From NCBI GenBank assembly GCA_036400075.1, contig DASWLV010000218.1, forward strand, positions 1 to 29,218: 29,218 nt of DNA. The letters are read 5' to 3'. Positions 19,579 to 26,829 of the stretch are shown here, in pieces; the stretch's first letter is position 1; every line of letters begins with the position of its first letter. The position numbers and the translations under genes are program-made. The DNA is from JALZCH01 sp036400075 (GTDB taxonomy: Bacteria > Acidobacteriota > Blastocatellia > Pyrinomonadales > Pyrinomonadaceae). The notes below the pieces were generated by a model. It was not told the origin of the DNA and made no database searches. It was given only the letters and a program-made list of their open reading frames with translations.

Positions 19579-21918
19579 CTTCTTGTTTTGTTCGTCGTTT
19601 TCGTTTTCGCGCCCGCTTTTGTTTTAGCACAAAAAACGGCTGTTCCATCACCCGAATCAATTTTAGGTTTTCGCCCGACAACCGATAAAACCATCGCCGA
19701 TTGGCGGCAGATTAACGACTATTTCCAAAAGCTCGACCGCGCGAGCGACCGCGTTTCGGTGCAGACACTCGGCGAAACGACTTTGAAAAAGCCTTTTATT
19801 GTAGCTTTTATCAGCTCGCCGGAAAATGTCCGGCAGCTTGATAAATATAAACAAATAAATGCGCAGCTTGCGTCAGGCAATCTCAAAAATGATCCTAATT
19901 CTTTGATTTCGCAAGGCAAATCGGTCGTCGCAATTTCGTGTTCGATTCATTCGACCGAAATTGTCGCCTCGCAAATGTCTATGAATCTGGCTTACGAATT
20001 GGCGACGGCGCGTGACGCGGAAACGCTCGAAATTTTAAACAACACGATTCTTCTGTTGATTCCTTCGATGAACCCGGACGGCGTGCAAATCGTCGCCGAT
20101 TGGTATCGCAAAACTTTGAACACTTCAGCCGAAGGCAGCGCGCCGCCGGAGCTTTATCATTATTACGCCGGACACGACAACAACCGCGATTGGTTTATGC
20201 TCAATCTCAAAGAAACGCGTCTCGTGACCGATCTTTTCTGGAAAAATTGGTATCCGCACATTGTTTACGACGTTCACCAGATGGGTTCAAACGGCGCGCG
20301 TTTTATCATTCCGCCGTTTTTCGATCCGCCGAATCCGAATATTCCGCCCGCGATTTTGCGCGAAGTCGGCGCAATCGGTTATCGAATGGCGGCGGATTTA
20401 CAAGCCGAAAACATCGCTGGCGTGGCGACGAACGCTTATTTCGATACGTGGTGGCACGGCGGTTTTCGTTCGTCGCCCTATTATCACAACTCAATCGGAA
20501 TTTTGTCGGAAGCCGCAAGCGCGCGTTTGATGTCGCCGATTAAAATAACTGAAGAAGATTTGCGAAAATCGCCGAAACAGCGCGGTTTGGAATCGCCTCT
20601 GCAAATGGTGACCAATCATCCGAATCCGTGGACGGGCGGCACGTGGACGCCGGGCGACATTGCCCGAATCGAAATGGTTGCGTCTCGCGCGGTTTTAAAA
20701 ATGGGCGCGAAATTTCGACAGGAATATCTCGAAAATTTTTACAATCTCAACCGCCAAAATCTCCAGCCGAATGATAAACAGCCGGTCGCTTACGTCATTG
20801 ACGCGGCGCAGGCGAACGAGGAAAATGTTTCCCGACTGATTGAAATTCTGCTCGCGCAAGGCGTCGAAGTTCACGAATTAATCAGGGAATTACACACCGA
20901 CGAAACGGAAATTCCGGCTGGAAGCTTTGTCATTTTTCTCGCGCAGCCGCAGCGAAACAACGTGCAGGCTTTGTTTGAACGGCAGGTTTATCCGAACCGT
21001 TTAAATGCAAACGGCGAAGCGGAAGTGCCTTATGATGTCGCGGGCTGGACTTTGCCTTTGCAAATGGGCGTTAAAACCACCGCAGTTCAGTCATTCAAAG
21101 ACGCCACGCCGCTCAGTGCCGCTAGAAAAATTGCCGACATCAATCAAGCGCGCGTCGCTTTGAATTTGTCAGCGGCAAAAGAATCTTTCGCCAAATTGCC
21201 AAATCCATTGAACAAAAATGTGCGAATCGGTTTGTATAAATCTTACAACGCCTCAATGGATGAGGGCTGGACGCGGTTTGTTTTCGATTCTTTCCAGATT
21301 CCGTTCAATTCGCTTTTCGATGCGGATGTCAGAAAAGGCGATTTAAACGCGCGTTTCGACGTGATAGTTTTGCCTTCGCAAACTGAAAACCAGATTGTCA
21401 ACGGTTTGAAAAAAGGCGATTACCCGGACGAATTTATTGGTGGAATGACGGAAGCGGGCGTTGAAAATCTAAGAAAATTTGTCGAAGCGGGCGGCAAGCT
21501 CATCTGTTTTGACGACAGTTGCGAAATGGCGATCAATCGTTTCAAACTGCCGCTCAAAAACGTTTTAAACGGAATGAAGCGAAACGAGTTTTACAATCCC
21601 GGCTCGATTGTTCAGCTTGAAGTTGACGCGGGAAATCCCCTTGCCAAAGGATTGCGCCGCGAAACTCCGGCGTATTTCATCAACAGCGCAGCGTTTGAAG
21701 CGACCGACAATTCAAAAGTAAAAGTTGCGGCGCGTTATGCGGAGAAAAATGCTTTGATGTCGGGCTGGATGATCGGAGAAAAATATTTAAACGGCAAAAT
21801 CGCGCTCGCCGAAATCGAAATGGGACGAGGGAAAATCGTTCTTTTCGGATTCCGCCCGCAGCATCGCGGTCAAATGTGGGCGACGTTTCCGTTTGTTTTC
21901 AATGCGCTCGCACATTAA
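19567..21918 (+). CDS. Secreted M14-family zinc carboxypeptidase-like protein
   Basis: A 783-residue exported peptidase. The signal peptide spans 1-21 (MFRHLLVLFVVFVFAPAFVLA). The M14 domain (about 40-390) has zinc ligands in SIHSTE (H128, E131) and DVHQMG (H237), the substrate-binding NNRDW (N206, R207) and the catalytic glutamate in GILSEAAS (E315). The C-terminal part (about 410-783) includes a class I glutamine amidotransferase-like/ThuA-like region (VIVLPSQTENQIVNGL... FVEAGGKLICFDDS), a layout known in large secreted M14 proteins of Acidobacteria and Bacteroidota. The start at 19567 is fixed by the signal peptide; GGAG lies 14 bases upstream. Its upstream region lies inside plsC. Probable role: scavenging of peptides outside the cytoplasm. 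Confidence 0.9.
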   Translation: MFRHLLVLFVVFVFAPAFVLAQKTAVPSPESILGFRPTTDKTIADWRQINDYFQKLDRASDRVSVQTLGETTLKKPFIVAFISSPENVRQLDKYKQINAQLASGNLKNDPNSLISQGKSVVAISCSIHSTEIVASQMSMNLAYELATARDAETLEILNNTILLLIPSMNPDGVQIVADWYRKTLNTSAEGSAPPELYHYYAGHDNNRDWFMLNLKETRLVTDLFWKNWYPHIVYDVHQMGSNGARFIIPPFFDPPNPNIPPAILREVGAIGYRMAADLQAENIAGVATNAYFDTWWHGGFRSSPYYHNSIGILSEAASARLMSPIKITEEDLRKSPKQRGLESPLQMVTNHPNPWTGGTWTPGDIARIEMVASRAVLKMGAKFRQEYLENFYNLNRQNLQPNDKQPVAYVIDAAQANEENVSRLIEILLAQGVEVHELIRELHTDETEIPAGSFVIFLAQPQRNNVQALFERQVYPNRLNANGEAEVPYDVAGWTLPLQMGVKTTAVQSFKDATPLSAARKIADINQARVALNLSAAKESFAKLPNPLNKNVRIGLYKSYNASMDEGWTRFVFDSFQIPFNSLFDADVRKGDLNARFDVIVLPSQTENQIVNGLKKGDYPDEFIGGMTEAGVENLRKFVEAGGKLICFDDSCEMAINRFKLPLKNVLNGMKRNEFYNPGSIVQLEVDAGNPLAKGLRRETPAYFINSAAFEATDNSKVKVAARYAEKNALMSGWMIGEKYLNGKIALAEIEMGRGKIVLFGFRPQHRGQMWATFPFVFNALAH

Positions 21919-22281
21919 AATTTTCTAAGAAACTGTTTGAAAACTCAGATTAAGTCGCCAAAGGCGACGAACATTATAGCCCGGCGAGTATCGCCGGGTT
22001 AGTAGGAAATAATTCAATGGCTCGCTGAAAGCGAGCAACAACCGCGCTGATTTGTTCGACGCTTTCAGCGTCGGATTGTTTTTGTTATCGAGACCTGGCG
22101 ATTCTCGCCAGGCTATAATGTTCGTCGCCTTTGGCGACAGTTTTTGAGCTTGACTTTGCTTTCCTTTCAGCTTTTATCCAAAAATCCTTAAATTTTTTAC
22201 AATAATTTGAAACCTTTTGAATGTTTTGGGAACTAAACATTCGTAAGGCAATTGAGAGCTGCAAAGCGCAGTAATTTTCCG
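21919..22281. other. 363-bp intergenic region with hairpin cluster and sigma-gene leader
   Basis: The first part (21954-22138) is a cluster of six hairpins, listed separately. The remainder to the sigma-factor start contains another hairpin, GAATGTTT-TGGGAACT-AAACATTC (22219-22242), whose loop holds GGGAAC, a sequence resembling ECF -35 elements. An AAGG at 22245-22248 precedes a TTG in frame with the sigma gene. No further gene seen. Confidence 0.55.
21954..22138. repeat. Cluster of six regularly spaced hairpins with 27-bp terminal inverted repeats
   Basis: Arms 21954-21980 and 22112-22138 are perfect 27-bp inverted repeats, each containing a hairpin GTCGCC-AAA-GGCGAC or its complement. Between them are CCCGGCGA-GTA-TCGCCGGG (21980-21998), GCTCGCT-GAA-AGCGAGC (22020-22036), CGACGCT-TTC-AGCGTCG (22057-22073) and CCTGGCGA-TTC-TCGCCAGG (22094-22112). 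Starts of these four are 40, 37 and 37 bp apart with spacers of 20-21 bp. The stems are different sequences, so this is not a CRISPR array. It has no ORF; a MITE- or REP-like non-autonomous element is the simplest reading. Confidence 0.8.
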
Positions 22282-22878
22282 ATGCTCTATCAAGCGAGTG
22301 TAGAAATAAACAATTTAATGGAAAGTTGCGATGATTTGATCGCCAGAGTTCAGAGTGGCGACCGCGAAGCTTTCGGTCTGATTTTCGAGCATCATTCCCG
22401 GTTTATTTACAAATTTATTTACGCGATGCTCGGCGATCAGAGCCTGGCGGAAGAGTTGACGCAGGAAACTTTTTTGGGAGCTTACAAAGGAATTCACGGT
22501 TTACGCGGCGAGGCGCAATTGAAGACCTGGCTTTGCGGGATTGCGAAAAATGTTGTTTACAAATCTTTCCGGTCGAATCGGAAAGAAGGAATGAAAAGCG
22601 GCGACGAAATTGAATCTTTAGACGTGGTTGATAAAAAAAATCTGCCGCCCGACCACGAATTTTTGAGCAAGGAATTAAATCAAAAAATCAGCTCGGCGCT
22701 CGCCAAATTGGACGAAGACAAGCGGCTCGTTTTTACGCTCAAGGAGCTGCAAAATTTGAGTTATCAGGAAATTTCGGAGATTACCGGTTTTACGATACCG
22801 AAGCTTAAAACCGATCTGCATCGCGCTAAAAATGAAATGCGAACCGCGCTCGCGCCGTATTTGGAGGTGAAAAAATGA
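22282..22878 (+). CDS. ECF-type RNA polymerase sigma factor
   Basis: A sigma-70 family factor with only regions 2 and 4. Region 2 reads LIARVQSGDREAFGLIFEHHSRFIYKFIYAMLGDQSLAEELTQETFLGAYKGIHGLRGEAQLKTWLCGIAKN. Region 4 is FTLKELQNLSYQEISEITGFTIPKLKTDLHRAKNEMR. ECF factors redirect polymerase to stress or envelope genes and are held by a membrane anti-sigma, encoded here by the next gene (ATGA overlap, 22875-22878). Start is ambiguous: ATG 22282 (198 residues), ATG 22318, or TTG 22252, which alone has a partial ribosome site (AAGG); all keep both regions. The hairpin at 22219-22242 lies in its leader. Confidence 0.92.
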   Translation: MLYQASVEINNLMESCDDLIARVQSGDREAFGLIFEHHSRFIYKFIYAMLGDQSLAEELTQETFLGAYKGIHGLRGEAQLKTWLCGIAKNVVYKSFRSNRKEGMKSGDEIESLDVVDKKNLPPDHEFLSKELNQKISSALAKLDEDKRLVFTLKELQNLSYQEISEITGFTIPKLKTDLHRAKNEMRTALAPYLEVKK

Positions 22879-23879
22879 AGTGTGAAAAATACCTGAATTT
22901 GATTGACGATTTTATTGAAGGCGAGCTTGATGAGCAAACCTTCAGACAGGTAAATTTGCATCTTTTCGCCTGCCGGGAATGCGCTTCGCATTATGAAAAT
23001 TTAAAGCAGGAAAAAGAGATTTATGCGCGTTATTTGTTCACCGCAGAACCGCCGAGCGACTTGTGGGCGAAATTTCAAACAAAGCTGGAAACCGAAACGG
23101 CTAAAACTTCGCGTTCAGCCAAAATACATACGGGAATTAACGGCTGGAAGAAAAATTTCTTCGGATTTCTACGTTTTTCTCCTGCGCTAGCCTGTGCGGC
23201 GTTGATTCTGTTACTCGGAACGGGTTTCGTTTTATTCAATTTGTCGGCGAATGAAAACTCTCCGAAAAATGATTCTCTTGCGGAAAGTCAGCCGAAAACG
23301 GGCGATATTGAAAAGAAAGAAACAGTAAATTCACTGGCAAATGATAATGAGAATAAAAAGACTGTTTCTCCAAAAAAGGTTGTTGCGAAAAACAGTTTTC
23401 CGTCTCATAAATCAAAGCCCGAAACCAGCGTTAAAACCGTTGCGGCTAAGGAAACAGAAATAAAGAAAAAAGCTTTTTCCGAAATTCCTAAAATTAATTC
23501 GGCGGGAGCTGCTCGACTAACCGAACAACAACAGCAAATAAGTCAGATCAGAAATCTGGAAAACGAGGCTGCCAAACAAGTCGAAAAGGTCGAGTTATTG
23601 CTTCGCTCATTTAGAAATGCGCGTTCCGCTGAAGGCGAAGAGGCTTTCGATGTCGCTTACGAAAAGGAACAAGCTCGAAAGCTGCTCGAAAAAAACGTGC
23701 GGCTCAGGCGAAATGCCGAATCTTACGGCAGTTTATATACCGAAGAAATTCTGAGTCGGGTCGAGCCTTATTTGCTGGATATTGCCAATCTTGACGGCAA
23801 TCCATCCTCTGAAAAAGTGCGCGACATTAAAGAGCGCGTGAAGAATCAAAACATTATTGCCAGTTTGCAAATCTACTAA
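22875..23879 (+). CDS. Zinc-binding (ZAS) membrane anti-sigma factor
   Basis: A 334-residue anti-sigma factor. The N-terminal ZAS domain has the canonical spacing C3-X25-H29-X3-C33-X2-C36 (MKCEKYLNLIDDF... HLFACRECASHY), which binds region 2/4 of the cognate sigma. A single membrane segment lies at about 103-123 (PALACAALILLLGTGFVLFNL). The periplasmic part is first Lys/Ser/Thr-rich and disordered (about 125-210), then a coiled-coil/helical module (about 215-334, LTEQQQQISQIRNLENEAAKQVEKVELLLRSF...) that may sense the envelope signal. Translationally coupled to the sigma gene. The trigger and release mechanism (proteolysis or conformational) are unknown. Confidence 0.9.
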   Translation: MKCEKYLNLIDDFIEGELDEQTFRQVNLHLFACRECASHYENLKQEKEIYARYLFTAEPPSDLWAKFQTKLETETAKTSRSAKIHTGINGWKKNFFGFLRFSPALACAALILLLGTGFVLFNLSANENSPKNDSLAESQPKTGDIEKKETVNSLANDNENKKTVSPKKVVAKNSFPSHKSKPETSVKTVAAKETEIKKKAFSEIPKINSAGAARLTEQQQQISQIRNLENEAAKQVEKVELLLRSFRNARSAEGEEAFDVAYEKEQARKLLEKNVRLRRNAESYGSLYTEEILSRVEPYLLDIANLDGNPSSEKVRDIKERVKNQNIIASLQIY

Positions 23880-23890
23880 GGAAAGAAATT

Positions 23891-25270
23891 ATGAACACCA
23901 AATTTTTGGCACAGATTAATAAATTAGTCTGGAAATCAGCCGGCTTCGCGCTGCTCATCGCTTCGAGCGGCTTTGTAACCATTGCGCCCGCGGCAAGCAT
24001 TGCTTTCCATTTAAATCCAGAGGTTTATGTAGAAGAAGCTGCCGCCCAGGACAAGTCTTTCGACAAAGAGTTTCGCGAAGGAAGAGATTTGATTGACCGC
24101 GAGGAATGGGCGAAAGCGGCGGCGAAATTTAACGAAATTATCAGCAAATATCCCGACAATAAATCTACTGATGCAGCGCTTTACTGGCTCGCTTTCTGCT
24201 TCAAAAAACAAAAGCTATTCAGGGAAGCGAACGCGACGCTCAACCGTTTGCTGAAAGATTTCCCGGCTTCCACGTGGGCTGACGACGCCAGAGTGATGAA
24301 GCTCGAAACAGGACAGCCGCTCGGAGTTTATTCACCGGGCGCTGCAACCGTGAGACCCGGCGTTCCAAACGGCGTTTACACATCCAAGCCGCCTGTTGAG
24401 GCTTTAAAAGGAACTGCGGTTACTTCAACTTATACACAGAGTCTCGCGCTTAGCGATGTTTATAGCAGCATCGCGCCGGCTAAACTCGACCGCGAAGACG
24501 AAATTAAACTGGCGGCTTTCCAGAGTCTCCTTTCCGCCGATCCGAAAAGAGGAATTGAAACGGCGGGCGAAATTTTAAAGACGAATTCAAAAGCGAGCGA
24601 GAGCTTCAAAACCGAAGTGGTCCGCGCGTTTCGCAGCCCGCGTATGTCAAAAGCCCAAAGCATGACCTTTTTCTCTAATGGAGTTGACAGTCAGTTTACG
24701 CCGCTCTTGAGAGAAACTCTGGTCAGGGGCTTTCAAAACGAATCGAACGTTAAAATCCGCAAAGAAATTATTTACGCGATTGCCAGCATAAACGACGAGC
24801 AATCAGCCAATTATCTCTCGCAATTGTATTCCTCCGAGAATGATAAAGAGATTAAAAAGGCGATTATCAATTCCTTTAGCAGCCCGGCGCAGCATTTGAT
24901 TGATACGGCTTCAAATGGCAGCCTGACTCGAAAAATTGCTTTCGACAAACTGATGGAAATTGTTCGCATGGAGAAAGATGTCGAGCTGCTTCGCGCCGCT
25001 TTTAATAATTTGCAGAGATTTGCGGGCTGGTCGGCTAATAACGAAGCCGTAGAGATGCTTACGCGACTCTATGACGGCGAAACTAATGAAGAATTTAAAA
25101 TCTCTATCATTGAGGCTCTTTCCAACATGAAGCAAAATCAGGCTTTAAGGAAACTGTTAGAGATAGCTAAAAACGACAAATCCGACAAGCTCAAGATCGA
25201 AGCAATTCACGCGCTCAGAAACAGCAAAGACCCGGAAGTCTTAAAGTTTTTGGAAGATTTGATTAAGTGA
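23891..25270 (+). CDS. Exported TPR/HEAT-repeat protein of the sigma operon
   Basis: A 459-residue scaffold-like protein. A hydrophobic N-terminal segment (about 17-38) followed by ...EAAAQDK suggests export. Residues 55-140 form a TPR/YbgF-like tandem (FREGRDLIDREEWAKAAAKFNEIISKYPDNKSTDAALYWLAFCFKKQKLFREANATLNRLLKDFP). A Pro/Gly/Thr linker follows at 145-185. The C-terminal part (about 200-459) is a chain of HEAT-like helix pairs (IRKEIIYAIASINDEQSANYLSQLY; LRKLLEIAKNDKSDKLKIEAIHALRN). AGGAAAG before ATG 23891 is a good ribosome site, 11 bp after the anti-sigma stop, so it is the third gene of the operon. A role in sensing or assembling envelope complexes under the sigma factor is inferred from position. 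Confidence 0.85.
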   Translation: MNTKFLAQINKLVWKSAGFALLIASSGFVTIAPAASIAFHLNPEVYVEEAAAQDKSFDKEFREGRDLIDREEWAKAAAKFNEIISKYPDNKSTDAALYWLAFCFKKQKLFREANATLNRLLKDFPASTWADDARVMKLETGQPLGVYSPGAATVRPGVPNGVYTSKPPVEALKGTAVTSTYTQSLALSDVYSSIAPAKLDREDEIKLAAFQSLLSADPKRGIETAGEILKTNSKASESFKTEVVRAFRSPRMSKAQSMTFFSNGVDSQFTPLLRETLVRGFQNESNVKIRKEIIYAIASINDEQSANYLSQLYSSENDKEIKKAIINSFSSPAQHLIDTASNGSLTRKIAFDKLMEIVRMEKDVELLRAAFNNLQRFAGWSANNEAVEMLTRLYDGETNEEFKISIIEALSNMKQNQALRKLLEIAKNDKSDKLKIEAIHALRNSKDPEVLKFLEDLIK

Positions 25271-25285
25271 AAGGTGTGCATAAAT

Positions 25286-25470
25286 CATCGCGCGAGCGAT
25301 GTGATGAATTTAGCCGTGCGTTTTAACGCACGGTAAACAACAGGAGCATTTGTCGTCGCGCGAGCGACGACTGAAAAAGCGATGGTGCATTTCAATCGTC
25401 GCTGATGCGACGCGGCACTTTTTCCGGCTTTCCGTGCGTTAAAACGCACGGCTAAATTCAAGCTACCGCT
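25286..25470. repeat. Second hairpin cluster with 28-bp inverted repeats
   Basis: Arms 25306-25333 and 25432-25459 are perfect 28-bp inverted repeats, each containing the hairpin CCGTGCGTT-TT-AACGCACGG or its complement. Others: CATCGC-GCGA-GCGATG (25286-25301), GTCGTCGC-GCGA-GCGACGAC (25352-25371) and CGTCGC-TGAT-GCGACG (25397-25412), with a minor AGC-TACC-GCT (25461-25470). Layout matches the 21954-22138 cluster: small outer hairpin, about 12-nt gap, arm hairpin, two inner hairpins at roughly 20-nt spacing, arm hairpin. It lies between the HEAT-repeat gene and the TlpA-DUF3738 gene and contains no ORF. Confidence 0.8.
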
Positions 25471-25531
25471 AACGTGGTGAAAACAAATAGCTTTAATTTA
25501 CACAAACTTCAGTTAAGTAGAGGGCACAAAA

Positions 25532-26728
25532 ATGAGAAACTTGCCGTTAAGTTTTGTTTTCTTACTAATTGCAGTATTTTCTTCTTTAACAAGGCTGAGC
25601 GCGCAGCCGCAAACGCCGGAAATCGGAACGGCGGCTCCTAATCTAAATCTTAGTAAAGTGCTTCAGGCAAATAAAACCGCCGCTGTTGATTTAAACGGCT
25701 TGAAAGGCAATGTCGTCGTGTTGGAATTCTGGGCGTCGTGGTGTTTGCCGTGCGTTCCGGCGATACAACATTTCAACGAATTGTCCGAAAAATTCAAAGA
25801 TAAACCGATTCGCTTTATCGCCGTCACCGATGATGACGAATTAACCGTCGCCCGCTTTACAAAAGCGCAGCCGATTCGAGGCTGGGTTGGACTCGACAAC
25901 AACCGCGCGACTATTAATTCTTATCAAGCCGTCCCATTTCCGCACACGGTTGTGATAGACCGCAGCGGTCGTATAGCGGCAATTACCCAGCCGAAAAATG
26001 TAACGGAAGCCGTGTTGAATGACTTATTAGCCGACAAAGAAATCTCGCTTCCGCTAAAAAAAGAAGCGCTGGCTGATCTGGAATGGGATAAATCGGATGC
26101 CGCCGACGGAATCGTACCGTTATCGCAGGTCATTATAAAACCGTCGAATGTCGGCAACGGCGGTTCTTGGATTCGCCCCGGACATTTTACCGCCGACGGC
26201 GCGGTGTTTTTAAATTTAATAGTCGCCGCTTATCAAACAACTCCCTTTCGAGTTATCAATAATCTGCCGGAATCGGACAAGAAGTATAAAGTTTCGGTAA
26301 TCGTGCCGCCCGGTCGCGAAAATACTTTATTTCCCTTGTTTCAACAGGCTTTAGCAGCAACTTTCGGAATAAATGCGCGCCGCGAGATGCGCGAAAGAGA
26401 TGTGTTTGTTTTGGGCGTGCAGCAAGACGCAGCCGTTAAATTACAGCCATCCCGATCTGCTGAAGAGAAGCCTTCGATGATGCGCGGAACAATTCGTTCA
26501 AAAAAGCAGCAGGTAAAAGAATTGGCTCAACAACTTGAAAATATACTTGGTCGTCCGGTGATTGATAAAACCGGCTTGACCGGAGAATATGACTGGGAAT
26601 TACCATACAGTCGTGTTGATAAAAATGTTCTTCTCAAAGCGCTCAGCGAAAAATTAGGGCTGGAATTAACGGAAACCAAACAGGCAATCGAAATGCTTGT
26701 CGTCGAGAAATCAAGCTCAATCGAGTAA
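25532..26728 (+). CDS. Secreted TlpA-like thioredoxin fused to a DUF3738 (TIGR03435) domain
   Basis: A 398-residue exported fusion. Signal peptide at 1-24 (LPLSFVFLLIAVFSSLTRLSA). The thioredoxin domain (about 30-170) has active-site WCLPC (C71, C74) and cis-proline in VPFPHTVVIDRSG. The second half (about 190-398) ends in the typical acidobacterial 'soil-associated' signature DKTGLTGEYDWELPYS and a final LGLELTETKQAIEMLVVEK, preceded by the 'LAQQLENILGRPV' helix. DUF3738 proteins are greatly expanded in Acidobacteria with no proven role. AGAGGG lies upstream of ATG 25532. It lies downstream of the sigma operon and hairpin cluster and is followed by a terminator. Thiol reductase activity is likely; the partner is unknown. 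Confidence 0.88.
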   Translation: MRNLPLSFVFLLIAVFSSLTRLSAQPQTPEIGTAAPNLNLSKVLQANKTAAVDLNGLKGNVVVLEFWASWCLPCVPAIQHFNELSEKFKDKPIRFIAVTDDDELTVARFTKAQPIRGWVGLDNNRATINSYQAVPFPHTVVIDRSGRIAAITQPKNVTEAVLNDLLADKEISLPLKKEALADLEWDKSDAADGIVPLSQVIIKPSNVGNGGSWIRPGHFTADGAVFLNLIVAAYQTTPFRVINNLPESDKKYKVSVIVPPGRENTLFPLFQQALAATFGINARREMRERDVFVLGVQQDAAVKLQPSRSAEEKPSMMRGTIRSKKQQVKELAQQLENILGRPVIDKTGLTGEYDWELPYSRVDKNVLLKALSEKLGLELTETKQAIEMLVVEKSSSIE

Positions 26729-26735
26729 AACACAC

Positions 26736-26796
26736 AAAAAAGGCAATGTGAAGAAATCCTCTCCCGGAGAGGAAACGGGATTTCTCTGCCTTTTTT
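26736..26796 (+). terminator. Branched intrinsic terminator after the TlpA-DUF3738 gene
   Basis: Outer stem AAAAAAGGCA (26736-26745) with TGCCTTTTTT (26787-26796). Inside are stem AGAAATCC / GGATTTCT and hairpin CCTCTC-CCG-GAGAGG. T-tract on the plus strand. Confidence 0.8.
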
Positions 26797-26829
26797 CCAA
26801 AAATTTAAAGCGAAGGAAAGTTTAAAATT

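Noticed and set aside
21954..22138. CRISPR array
   Set aside because: The evenly spaced palindromes differ in sequence from unit to unit; there is no identical direct repeat, no unique spacers of constant length and no cas gene.
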